Assembly (NCBI GenBank): GCA_903921455.1
Contig: CAIXPZ010000234.1
Coordinates: 108,765 to 172,764 of the forward strand
Source: an uncultured Verrucomicrobia subdivision 3 bacterium
Lineage (GTDB): Bacteria > Verrucomicrobiota > Verrucomicrobiae > Limisphaerales > UBA11358
Length of the DNA: 64,000 nucleotides
Reading direction: 5' to 3'
The notes under the pieces were generated by a model that was not told the origin of the DNA, did no database searches, and saw only the letters and a program-made list of their open reading frames with translations. The position numbers and the translations under genes were made by a program. Shown in pieces: positions 43,215 through 51,444 of this stretch. Position 1 is the first letter of the stretch; the number at the start of each line of letters is the position of its first letter.

Positions 43215-44018
43215 TCAATAAAAATGGCCCAGAAGCACCTGTCCGACCCAGAGGCCGGCGGCCACAAAAATTAAAATCACTGCCACCGTCACCGCCCGCG
43301 CGCTGCCCAGCGTCGGGTGGCCTTCCAGAATATCGTTCAAGGCGTTGACCGAGGGCACGCCGGGAACGAGGAGCAGAATTGAGGCAATCATCGCCATGTC
43401 AATTTTTTCACTGCCCGCCCAGTGCGCGCCGAGGCCGCCGAGCAGTGAGCTTAAAAACGACACCAGCGAGGCGCAGATGAAGACGTTCACATGGCGCGTG
43501 AGCAGTTCGCGCCGGACCAGTTGGCCGATGAGCGCCGCCAGAAAAACCGGCCCGGTGCCCGGCCAGTCCACCTTGAGCAGCCGGCCGAACGCGGCGCACG
43601 CCAAACCCACGGCTAACGCCATTACCCAGGCCGAGTGTCGTGGCGTGCCGGCGGCGAGCCGGTTGAGTTCGGCGCGTGTCTGTTCCGTGGTCAGTTCCCG
43701 GCGGGCCACGCGCGCCGCCAGATGCCACAGTTCCTGGTCCAGCCGTTGGTTCACGCCCAGATGTCCCACTTCGCGCATGCGCGTGATGCCGTTGGGGCCG
43801 ATGCCGATGGTGACCGCCAGCGAGGCGTAGCCGATGCGCAGATCCACCCGGTCTGCGCCCAGGCCGCGCGCAAATTTCGCGACGATTTCATCAATGCTGT
43901 TGGCGCTGGCGCCGGCCTCCATCAGCATGCGGCCCGCGTCGAGCGCCACCATTGCCATCGGCTCCAGCGAGGGCGTGGAGCCGGTGTCTTCGGGGATCAT
44001 GCTTTCGATTGCATCCAT
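43215..44018 (-). CDS. Threonine/serine exporter, ThrE (YjjP-like) half
   Basis: The 267-residue protein has a soluble DUF1212-type N-terminal part (LDAGRMLMEAGASANSIDEIVAKFARGLGADR, about 28-60) and a membrane C-terminal part of about five helices ending VLLGHFY. The LLLVPGVPSVNALNDILEGHP segment is the ThrE counterpart of the PMVPG loop. It is cotranscribed with the ThrE_2 half. Start at 44018 (MDAIESMIPEDTG). Confidence 0.87.
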   Translation of the reverse strand: MDAIESMIPEDTGSTPSLEPMAMVALDAGRMLMEAGASANSIDEIVAKFARGLGADRVDLRIGYASLAVTIGIGPNGITRMREVGHLGVNQRLDQELWHLAARVARRELTTEQTRAELNRLAAGTPRHSAWVMALAVGLACAAFGRLLKVDWPGTGPVFLAALIGQLVRRELLTRHVNVFICASLVSFLSSLLGGLGAHWAGSEKIDMAMIASILLLVPGVPSVNALNDILEGHPTLGSARAVTVAVILIFVAAGLWVGQVLLGHFY

Positions 44019-44073
44019 GGGTTGTTGGTTGGGGAAAAACCTGCCATCCGGGGGATGAGCTTAACAGTTAAGC

Positions 44074-44104
44074 GGGCCGTCTCAATTGAATTTTGAAACG
44101 GCCC
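44074..44104. repeat. Stem-loop between the MlaA-hydrolase stop and the ThrE start
   Basis: GGGCCGT (44074-44080) pairs with ACGGCCC (44098-44104); one mismatch later TCAA pairs with TTGA, leaving a TTGAATT loop. There is no T run, so it is a weak terminator candidate or an mRNA processing structure. Confidence 0.45.
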
Positions 44105-44143
44105 ACGCGTTTAATTGCTATCAAAACTTCGCCGCCTTGTTTG

Positions 44144-46042
44144 TTATTCAGAGAACAGTTTGACCAGCTTTTCCTGAACCTCCGGCACGTGCAGATTGCC
44201 GAGATGGCCGCCTTCGGGATAGACCGTCAGGTTGGTGCCGAGGTTGGTGCGATACCAGGAAATATCCTGATGTGACAACAGAAAATCGTCCGCGCAGATT
44301 TGCACCCGCACCTTGGGATTGTTTTGCAGGAATCGTGTGCCCTGTTCCAGATCGGTGGCGGCCAACAGTTCGGCTCGATTCGTGCCGCGACCGGTCTTGA
44401 TGAGATACGGAACGACAAAGCGGTCCATGTATTCCGCGTAGCCGATTTGACGGATTTCATCGTAGGATTTCTGGCGGACGAAGGTGTCGGGATTCACCTT
44501 CAACACGCCCAGATTGTCGCGCCGCTGACTGTCCACGATCACGCTCATGAGTGTGTAGCGGAAGACGAGGCCGATCAGGAACTGCGATTCCTCACGGCTC
44601 AATGGGATATTGCCGGAGACGTCCAGCCCGTTTTCCGCGAAATAAAGCGCCTTGTAAATGCTGTTCATCATCCGGTCGCGGCGCTGATCCGCCGGCCATT
44701 CCAGCGGGGCATTGAACATTTCGTCCAACGCGTCCAGGGCGCTGCTCAATTGCACGGGCGGCTCGACGGCGACGTAGCGGTCAAAGGTCAGTCCGCCGAG
44801 TTGGCCCGCCGCTTCGCGCTCGGCGATCATCAGCGTGAAATAGCCGCCGTGCGAAACCCCGGTCAGATAATTACCGGTGATTTTATCGCCCTGCCATTGT
44901 TGCAGGTCGGCGCGGATGAGCTTGAGGACGTTCACCACATCATCACAGTCCGCCGGGCCGTAGCCCGGGACGGCCAGCGTCGAAGCGTGCTCCATGAAAT
45001 CTTTCTGAAACGGATTCGAGAAAACCACCACGGAATAGCCGTGCCGATACATCAGGTCCGCATACGCCAGCGCGGATTGGTCGAGACGATACGAGCCGAG
45101 GCCGGGAATGTAATAAACCACCGGTGCCGGTTTTTTCTGCATCCAGCAGTTGTAAGCCAGTTTCTTGCCGGTCGCCGGAATGGAAATTTTCCGCGTCGTG
45201 GCGTGGTCGACAAAATCCGGCGTCTTTGGCTTGAACAATACCGCGCTGACCGTGGGGTCGGGCGTGAACTTTCCGGTTTCGCTCGGAATATAATCGATGA
45301 TCAAGCGCTGGCGGTTTAGTGCATACAGCGTGCGCAGCGCTTGATACGGGTCCACCAGCGAATCCATCTCTCGTTTCAACAGCGCAGCCTGTCCGCTGAT
45401 GTCGTTCAGTTCAAAGCCGGGCCGGACAAATGTGGGCCAGGTTTCATCATCATACGCCACGCCGATCCAGAAACAGATGTCCAAGGGCCAGTCCACAATC
45501 CGGCCCAGCGCATCACGGCCGTCGCTCGGGCCGATGAGCGGAATCATCAGGTAAAACCACGGCCCGCTGCCCCAATGACCCAGCGTCTGTCCGAAATCCT
45601 CGTCCGACCGCCCGATTTTCCAGTGCGTTGCCGGATCAAACAGGCCGCCCAGCCCGACCGTGGAGTTGACGCCGAAGCGTTCCGTTTCCGCCCACGCGCC
45701 GGACCATTTCCCCTGAAGACAACTGTTCACCAGCCGGACGGGAAAAGTCAGATTGTGCCCGACATTGCTGATTTTGTTGCGCACCGGCTTGGGCGCAACA
45801 AACGTATAGCCGACGCTGAAAGGGTAGATGATGCCGCGGAACAGCCATTCATTCACCGCCCACGAACAGCGGTTGAGTCCCTCCAGCGGATCTTTTACCG
45901 CGTCGAAATACGGCATTTGCCCTGGCGCGACTTTTGCCACGGCATTCGTCGGTGCGGCCGACTCGGCGCGAACGCTGTGGGTTGCCGTCGCGATCATCGC
46001 CAGCCAGGCGACCGTGGTTAAGAAACGGGAATTATTTTTCAT
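44144..46042 (-). CDS. MlaA (VacJ) domain fused to an alpha/beta hydrolase
   Basis: The 632-residue protein has a signal peptide (VAWLAMIATATHSVRA, cleavage near residue 27) but no lipobox cysteine. Residues about 48-245 are an MlaA/VacJ domain: DPLEGLNRCSWAVNEWLFRG, YTFVAPKPVRNKISNVGHNL, FGVNSTVGLGGLFDPATHW, SDEDFGQTLGHWGSGP and YLMIPLIGPSDGRDALG are near-canonical. Residues about 285-632 are an alpha/beta hydrolase: VVYYIPGLGSYRLDQ, nucleophile elbow TGVSHGGY (Ser397), an Asp in CADDFLLS (585/586) and a His in PEGGHLG (613). MlaA normally removes mislocalised phospholipid from the outer leaflet. The fusion predicts a coupled lipase or phospholipase. CAGGAG lies 8 bases before the ATG at 46042. 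It is the only mla gene here. Confidence 0.85.
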   Translation of the reverse strand: MKNNSRFLTTVAWLAMIATATHSVRAESAAPTNAVAKVAPGQMPYFDAVKDPLEGLNRCSWAVNEWLFRGIIYPFSVGYTFVAPKPVRNKISNVGHNLTFPVRLVNSCLQGKWSGAWAETERFGVNSTVGLGGLFDPATHWKIGRSDEDFGQTLGHWGSGPWFYLMIPLIGPSDGRDALGRIVDWPLDICFWIGVAYDDETWPTFVRPGFELNDISGQAALLKREMDSLVDPYQALRTLYALNRQRLIIDYIPSETGKFTPDPTVSAVLFKPKTPDFVDHATTRKISIPATGKKLAYNCWMQKKPAPVVYYIPGLGSYRLDQSALAYADLMYRHGYSVVVFSNPFQKDFMEHASTLAVPGYGPADCDDVVNVLKLIRADLQQWQGDKITGNYLTGVSHGGYFTLMIAEREAAGQLGGLTFDRYVAVEPPVQLSSALDALDEMFNAPLEWPADQRRDRMMNSIYKALYFAENGLDVSGNIPLSREESQFLIGLVFRYTLMSVIVDSQRRDNLGVLKVNPDTFVRQKSYDEIRQIGYAEYMDRFVVPYLIKTGRGTNRAELLAATDLEQGTRFLQNNPKVRVQICADDFLLSHQDISWYRTNLGTNLTVYPEGGHLGNLHVPEVQEKLVKLFSE

Positions 46043-46263
46043 GTTGAATCTCCTGCCGGACATTTTGCTGAAGCCAATGCCGGTCGGAGCGTAGCACTAA
46101 ACCCTACGCGGTCAAACTGGGAATGAAACGAACAAGCCGGCAGCGTCGTTTTTGGTAATGGCGAATTGGAAAGATGGCCAGCCGATTGGCTTAAGAGCGT
46201 CGCTCATTGATGGAAACAACAATTTTCGCGATCTTTTTGGCTTCGGCCGCGCGCCGGAATTTT

Positions 46264-47115
46264 TTACGGTGCTAGTAAGCCCCGGTAAAATCGGTGCAGG
46301 GCGCCATGGGTGTTTGTTTCGGTGAAGATGAAGGGAGCGGCGTTGGTGACGAGCGAAACCCAATTGGTCGGGTTAATATCCGTGGTCGTTTGCACCACAT
46401 AATTGGATCCCACCGTGCCCGAAACGGTGAACCGGAACTGCTGGTTGGTGAAAATGGTTGATGACAGAACGGGGGCCAACGCTAGCGTGGCGGCATTTAT
46501 TTCGGTGCCGACGATGCCCATTGAATAATCACTGAAGCCCGAAGGCGGTGCGGGTTGAAGCTCGTAGTAAATGCTTTGCGTGGGACTGTTCCAATAAGCA
46601 TTGCCATCAGCCGCCGGCGAGCCAACGGCGTTGGCTCCACTGGTCGTGGATATATAGCTGTAGGAGTTGATGGGCTCCACGCTGAGCCAGTAAGTGCCCG
46701 GCGCCAGCGTTACGTTTAGGCCAGTAATGGCCACTTTGAATTCCGTATTTCCGTAGAAAATCGTCCCGGTTGGCGTGAGCGTGATGGGGGCATCCGTTCC
46801 GCTGGCAACCACCGTGCCGCCGTTGCCGGCGGACACGCCCGAACGAACGCACCAGTTGCCCGTGGTTACACCGTTCGTATCACCGAACTGGATGTTACCA
46901 AAAACGGTGCTGATATGCCAGCCGCCGGAAGTGACAGTAACCGTAAAGTTGTCATAGACCGTGGCATCCATGTATCCGGAGATAAAATTATCCCGCAGGC
47001 TGCTGACATGGTTAAAATCGCCGTTATACCACAACGTTGTCTGCGCCTGGACGGCCGTAACAGCCCCGCTGGCGAACAGGTAGAGACCGAATAAAACCGC
47101 CTTGGCATTTTTCAT
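46264..47115 (-). CDS. Small secreted beta-rich protein with C-terminal surface-type module
   Basis: The 283-residue protein has a signal peptide (MKNAKAVLFGLYLFASGAVTAVQAQ) and a beta-rich body with Gly, Thr and Asn: YDNFTVTVTSGGWHISTVFG and FKVAITGLNVTLAPGTYWLSV. The C-terminal 65 residues (FRFTVSGTVGSNYVVQTTTD...NWVSLVTNAAPF...HRFYRGLLAP) follow the same scheme as the end of the 1364-residue protein, ending with an aromatic-Arg pair. No enzyme motif is seen. The ATG at 47115 was chosen for the signal peptide. Confidence 0.7.
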   Translation of the reverse strand: MKNAKAVLFGLYLFASGAVTAVQAQTTLWYNGDFNHVSSLRDNFISGYMDATVYDNFTVTVTSGGWHISTVFGNIQFGDTNGVTTGNWCVRSGVSAGNGGTVVASGTDAPITLTPTGTIFYGNTEFKVAITGLNVTLAPGTYWLSVEPINSYSYISTTSGANAVGSPAADGNAYWNSPTQSIYYELQPAPPSGFSDYSMGIVGTEINAATLALAPVLSSTIFTNQQFRFTVSGTVGSNYVVQTTTDINPTNWVSLVTNAAPFIFTETNTHGALHRFYRGLLAP

Positions 47116-47192
47116 ATTATTTTCCCTGCGTTCAGATAATTCTTTGAGCAAACCACTCCAGTTTAGAATGGATCAGGCTGTGAACCGCGGTT

Positions 47193-49262
47193 TCAAGCCC
47201 GCCGCTCTTTGATGCTCGCCAGAATATCCGCCACGGCTTCCGCCTTCGGCTTCGCGCCGACATTGCCTTTGCCGTGCAGCCGGACAGAAACGGCGCCAGC
47301 CACCATGTCGCGGCCGCCGATGACCAGCATTGTGTGGACACGTAACTGTTCCGCGTTGGCGATCTTCGCCTTCATCGGGTCAGTGCCGTAATCGCCTTCT
47401 GCGCGGACACCTTGGGCGCGCAACTCGTTCACAATTCCTTTGGCGTAATTCAACAGTGGTTCATCGTCGCCGATGGTAATGACGCGCACCTGATCTGGCG
47501 CGAGCCAGAGCGGGAAGTTGCCCGCGTAATGCTCGATGAGGAAGCCGATGAACCGCTCATGCGTACCAAGCGGCGCGCGATGGATGCACAACGGCGTCTT
47601 GTTCGAGTTGTCCTTGTCGCGATAGGTGAGGCCGAACTTGGCGGGCACGGCGAAGTCCACCTGGTTCGTGGCGATGGTGAATTCGCGGCCGATGGCGCTC
47701 CACACCTGCACGTCAATCTTCGGCCCGTAAAACGCCGCCTCGTTGGCGACCTCCACGTAGTTGATGCCGGAATCATTGAGAACCTTGCGCACCATGTCCT
47801 CGGTTTTCTTCCAGAGTTCAGGTTCGTTCACATATTTTTTGCCCAAGCCTTCGGGTGAGGAAGTGCTGAAGCGCATCTGATATTTTTCCAGGCCGAAGAT
47901 TTTGAAATACTTCAGATACATGTCGTTCACGGCACGGAACTCGTCGGCGAACTGTTCCTCGGTGCAATAGATGTGGGCGTCGTTCATGTTGAGCGAGCGC
48001 ACGCGCATGAGGCCGAACAACTCGCCGCTCTGCTCGTAGCGATAGCAAGTGCCGTATTCCGCGAGGCGCAACGGCAAATCGCGGTAACTGTGAGGTTCAG
48101 CCGCAAAAATGCGGTGATGATGCGGACAGTTCATGGCTTTGAGGAAATACTTTTCCCCGTAACCCAATTCTTCAATTTGCTTATTTAGCAATGCGCTGCG
48201 TTCTGTTTCCTCGTTAAATTTTTTCCGGCGCGACTCAATGCCAGTGATTGCTTCACCTTTATTTTGTCGCTCGATTAAATCCATCAAGGAATCAAATTCT
48301 TGTTTGTGCCAATCTGAAAGAGTAGCGCGTTCTTGTTTAAGTTTTTCAGCTTTAGCCTTAGCCTCATTCTCGAATGGCAGGGTCATCGCTGGAAACATTG
48401 ACTCAGCGTAGTAAGGTAAGTGTCCGGATGTGAGATACATTTTCTCCCGCGCCAGATGCGGCGTGCGGACGCGGACGTAGCCGGCGGCGAATTCGGTTTC
48501 CTTGGCTAGCTTCTCCAGTTCCTCGACGAGCACCGTGCCCTTGGGCAGCCACAGCGGCATGCCCGGTCCGACAAATTCCGTATCAATCGCGAACAGCCCC
48601 ATCTCCGCGCCAATCTTGCGATGGTCGCGCTTCTTCGCCTCGTCGATCATCTTGAGATATTCATCGAGCGCGGTCTTGTTCTTGAACGCGGTGCCGTAAA
48701 TGCGCTGAAGTTGGGGACCTTTTTCGTCGCCCTTGTAATACGCGGCGGCCACGCTCATGAGCTTGAACGCGCCGACATTGCCCGTGCGCATCACGTGTGG
48801 CCCGGCGCAGAGATCGAGGAAGTCGCCGTTCTGAAAATACGAGATGGTTTCACCCTCGGGAATCTGCGCGATGAGGTCGAGCTTGAATCGGCTCACATTG
48901 CCGGGGCGTTCAGATAATCCGCCGAGGCGACCGCTCTGCGCGTCCTTGATGGCCTGTTCGCGGGGCACTTCGAGCTTCTGGAAAATGTTGTTCGCCTTGA
49001 TCTCCTTCTTCATCTCCGCCTCGATCTTCTCGAAATCCTCGGGCGCGATGCGGTGCGGCATCTCCAGGTCGTAGTAAAAACCGGTCTCGACGGGCGGGCC
49101 GTAGGCGAGCTGGGCTTCGGGCCAGAGGCGGAGGACGGCCGTCGCGAAGACGTGCGCGCAGGAATGCCGGAGGCGTTCGAGGTCGGACATCTTGTTGCGG
49201 TCGTCGAGCGTCTTGCGCTCGGGATTCGGCGCGGCTGGCGCCGGTTGTTGTTCAGCAGACAT
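47193..49262 (-). CDS. thrS: Threonyl-tRNA synthetase with an extra internal coil
   Basis: The 689-residue enzyme charges tRNA-Thr. It lacks the N-terminal TGS domain and begins almost at the N2 editing domain (HSCAHVFATAVLRLWP; second editing motif CAGPHV). The catalytic core has KAMNCPHHHRIF (zinc-binding Cys), YRYEQSGELFGLMRVRSLNMNDAH and HRAPLGTHERFIGFLIEHYAG; the anticodon domain starts near APDQVRVITIGD. Residues about 300-368 (48159-48365) are an extra Lys/Glu-rich coiled coil inserted between ESMFPAMTLPFENE and YFLKAMNCP, where most enzymes have a few residues. The insert is visibly AT-richer than the rest. Confidence 0.95.
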   Translation of the reverse strand: MSAEQQPAPAAPNPERKTLDDRNKMSDLERLRHSCAHVFATAVLRLWPEAQLAYGPPVETGFYYDLEMPHRIAPEDFEKIEAEMKKEIKANNIFQKLEVPREQAIKDAQSGRLGGLSERPGNVSRFKLDLIAQIPEGETISYFQNGDFLDLCAGPHVMRTGNVGAFKLMSVAAAYYKGDEKGPQLQRIYGTAFKNKTALDEYLKMIDEAKKRDHRKIGAEMGLFAIDTEFVGPGMPLWLPKGTVLVEELEKLAKETEFAAGYVRVRTPHLAREKMYLTSGHLPYYAESMFPAMTLPFENEAKAKAEKLKQERATLSDWHKQEFDSLMDLIERQNKGEAITGIESRRKKFNEETERSALLNKQIEELGYGEKYFLKAMNCPHHHRIFAAEPHSYRDLPLRLAEYGTCYRYEQSGELFGLMRVRSLNMNDAHIYCTEEQFADEFRAVNDMYLKYFKIFGLEKYQMRFSTSSPEGLGKKYVNEPELWKKTEDMVRKVLNDSGINYVEVANEAAFYGPKIDVQVWSAIGREFTIATNQVDFAVPAKFGLTYRDKDNSNKTPLCIHRAPLGTHERFIGFLIEHYAGNFPLWLAPDQVRVITIGDDEPLLNYAKGIVNELRAQGVRAEGDYGTDPMKAKIANAEQLRVHTMLVIGGRDMVAGAVSVRLHGKGNVGAKPKAEAVADILASIKERRA

Positions 49263-49274
49263 GGAATCAGTCTA

Positions 49275-49339
49275 GCCACAGCGACACAGAGGGCACAGAT
49301 AAAAATTATTGGATTGAGGCTGCTCTGCGTCGCTGTGCC
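49275..49339. repeat. 17-base imperfect inverted repeat upstream of thrS
   Basis: GCCACAGCGACACAGAG (49275-49291) pairs with CTCTGCGTCGCTGTGCC (49323-49339) with two mismatches, across a 31-base AT-rich spacer. The left arm begins 13 bases from the thrS ATG. The sequence style resembles dispersed palindromes; it could also influence thrS expression. Confidence 0.7.
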
Positions 49340-49366
49340 TCGGCGGCAAAAGAATCCGGCGGCACC

Positions 49367-49825
49367 TCACCCGCGCAGCCGGACTTGAAGATCGTGCACC
49401 TGCTGCATCACGTCGAAATTAATAGTGATGTGCTGGGCCGCAGTTTTACGGGTGACGGCACGGGGTTGCGGGGGGCGGGGATGCAGCGAGTCGCGGATTT
49501 TGTCCAGTTCGCCATGGTCTAGCCAGACGCCCTTGCACTTGGGACAGCAATCCATGATGACTCCGGAGCCGAGGCTGTAGAGTTTTTTCTCCAGAGTGAC
49601 GGCGTCGCACTTCGGGCATTCGCGGATGTCGTCGTCATGCACGCGTACGGCGGGATTAAACCGCAGGTCGGCGATTTGGGCGTTAGGGTCGGGATGCTCG
49701 CGGTTTACTTTGGCGAGTTCGCGTTGGTTGAACCAGATGCCGCCGCAACCCCCGTCACATCCGTCGAGCGTGACGGTGCCGGCTTTGAAACGGTGCAAGG
49801 GATGTTGGCAGGCGGGGCAGTGCAT
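49367..49825 (-). CDS. Double zinc-ribbon (TFIIB-type) protein
   Basis: The 152-residue protein has two TFIIB-type zinc ribbons. The first has CPAC near residues 3-6 with GCDGGCGGIWF near 22-32; the second has ECPKCDAV near 70-77 and CCPKCKGVWLDHGEL near 92-106. This is the zf-TFIIB pattern with the trailing Gly-(I/V)-W-(F/L). A C-terminal charged tail follows. The start at 49825 (MHCPACQHPL) is favoured because the first ribbon begins there. It is the last gene of an operon with a LURP-one-type and a protease gene (gap 10 bases). Function unknown. Confidence 0.8.
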   Translation of the reverse strand: MHCPACQHPLHRFKAGTVTLDGCDGGCGGIWFNQRELAKVNREHPDPNAQIADLRFNPAVRVHDDDIRECPKCDAVTLEKKLYSLGSGVIMDCCPKCKGVWLDHGELDKIRDSLHPRPPQPRAVTRKTAAQHITINFDVMQQVHDLQVRLRG

Positions 49826-49835
49826 CGATTGTTGG

Positions 49836-50327
49836 TCAGCGGCGTTTATTGTCGGCGTGGCAGACCATGTCAATGACCACGGTGCTGGCCAGAATGAGCA
49901 CATCATCCTCGCCATCGGCGATGTCCACGCCGTAAGTGTCGGAGAAAGCGAACCAGCGCTTGGAAACTTCGGCGACAGTTTCCGTGCCGCGCGTGAAGCT
50001 ATATTCCATGTCGAGAAAACTGCCCTGCGCTTCGATGTCATCCGGGCCGGGCACGTCCACCGTGAACGCGCAGCGGAAAAACGTGAACAGATGTTTTTTC
50101 ACCACGGCCGCGAGTTCGCCGTCGCGGTAAATCTCATACGTCGGCCCCCACGAAAGAAGTTTCTGCTCGATGAAGGCGAGTTCCTTGCCGTTCATGTCTT
50201 GGAACGAAAGTTTTTTGCCGATGCTGAATACTTTGCCATCCACGAAAAACGTCTCGTCGCCCGCCGCGTTCTTGATGACGAAATCGTTACCAAAACAAAA
50301 CAGTTTCTGTTTCATTAAATAGCGCAT
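49836..50327 (-). CDS. LURP-one-related (YxjI/scramblase-like) protein
   Basis: The 163-residue protein has the Tubby-like LURP-one/YxjI pattern: MRYLMKQKLFCFGNDFVIKN, then ETFFVDGKVFSIGKKLSFQD and GKELAFIEQKLLSWGPTYEIY, and the last hydrophobic helix LILASTVVIDMV. Members are small beta-barrel proteins wrapped around one helix; biochemical function is not established in bacteria. It is in the middle of a three-gene minus-strand operon (gaps of 9 and 10 bases). Confidence 0.88.
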   Translation of the reverse strand: MRYLMKQKLFCFGNDFVIKNAAGDETFFVDGKVFSIGKKLSFQDMNGKELAFIEQKLLSWGPTYEIYRDGELAAVVKKHLFTFFRCAFTVDVPGPDDIEAQGSFLDMEYSFTRGTETVAEVSKRWFAFSDTYGVDIADGEDDVLILASTVVIDMVCHADNKRR

Positions 50328-50336
50328 AATCAGTTT

Positions 50337-51260
50337 TCAGGGTTGGCGGATCAGGGACAGCACGTCGTGGGCGCTCACGGCTTCATGCAGGGTGATGAGC
50401 GTTGGGCCGGCCCGCCTTTTGCCCTGGTCGCCCAACGTGGCGATGGCCGTGACATGGCCGATGACGTTGCCGGATTCGTCCAGAACCGCCGCGCCGCTGG
50501 AGCCGGGCGCCCAGTCGGTGGTGACATTCAGCCGCGTGGCTTCCTCGCCTGACCGGCTGGCTTTGGGTGGCGCGTTGGTGTCGTCGCGCGACGGGCGCGG
50601 CGTCAAAAATCGGCTCACGATGCCTTCGCTGAAATAGCCGCGCTCGCCCAGGGGATCGCTGAAACAGACGCATCGGTCGCCGGGATACACCTCCGTTTGC
50701 AGCGGAAGCGGCTTAAAGCTTCCGCCCGTGACGTGCAGCAGGCAGACATCCAAAGCCTGATTTGCCGCGAGAATTTCCGTGACCGGAAAGACATCGCCAT
50801 TTTCATCGGCGACGACGAGATTTCCTTCGCGCATATTTTCCGGCGACGCGACGACGTGGTAACAAGTGGCCACGGCCCCGTTCGCTGCAACCGCATAGCC
50901 CGCCGCTAAGTTGAGGTGGCGCTGATTGCATTTGGTGCACAGGTAATACCAGCCTACCCGCAGGTGCGCCGTGCGGGCGACGGACCAGAGTTCCCGGCTC
51001 GACAATCGCGTGGTGCGCGCCGGTGGTAGTTTTAGATCGCAAGACTTGCGGTTGAGCTGGTTGGTCAGCCCGCCATCGCTAACCAGTTTGCCCGCCGCGC
51101 GCAGTTTTTCGGCCGAGGCCCGCAACTTTTTTTCCGCCGCGGCGGTATGGGAATAAACGGGCACCCCGAGCCCCTGGGCCAGCACTTGAGTTGCCAAGCC
51201 CGTCAGCAGGAGCAGGCCGACCACGGCGACGACCGGCGTGACAAGGCGGTTCGCTTTCAT
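50337..51260 (-). CDS. Periplasmic trypsin-like serine protease
   Basis: The 307-residue protein has a signal peptide (VVAVVGLLLLTGLATQVLAQ) and a trypsin-like fold with a catalytic set: His in ATCYHVVAS, Asp in NQALDVCLLHV and Ser in WAPGSSGAAVLD. A CxxC pair (YLCTKCNQRH) near residue 107 could bind zinc or form a disulphide. No PDZ domain follows, so it is not DegP-like. It is the first gene of the operon with LURP-one and zinc-ribbon genes. Substrate unknown. Confidence 0.88.
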   Translation of the reverse strand: MKANRLVTPVVAVVGLLLLTGLATQVLAQGLGVPVYSHTAAAEKKLRASAEKLRAAGKLVSDGGLTNQLNRKSCDLKLPPARTTRLSSRELWSVARTAHLRVGWYYLCTKCNQRHLNLAAGYAVAANGAVATCYHVVASPENMREGNLVVADENGDVFPVTEILAANQALDVCLLHVTGGSFKPLPLQTEVYPGDRCVCFSDPLGERGYFSEGIVSRFLTPRPSRDDTNAPPKASRSGEEATRLNVTTDWAPGSSGAAVLDESGNVIGHVTAIATLGDQGKRRAGPTLITLHEAVSAHDVLSLIRQP

Positions 51261-51409
51261 GGGAAAAAGTTAACCGCAATTGGATACAAAAACCAAGCGC
51301 AAGAATGAAAACCCGCTGGCCACGACAGACAACGAATAACTCAAGTTCAATTATTGTCCGGCGGTGGATGAAACACTCTTCGGTTGCCCGAGCCGGTTGA
51401 TTTTTCAGA

Positions 51410-51437
51410 TTGCCAGCCACCCAATTACCGCCAAAAT
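51410..51437 (+). promoter_or_regulatory. Sigma70-like element before the semialdehyde dehydrogenase gene
   Basis: TTGCCA (51410-51415), 16 bases, CAAAAT (51432-51437), and the ATG 7 bases later at 51445. Spacing is the same as for mqnE and nearly the same as for the deaminase gene at 58484, so a leaderless message is possible. Confidence 0.4.
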
Positions 51438-51444
51438 TATCGCC

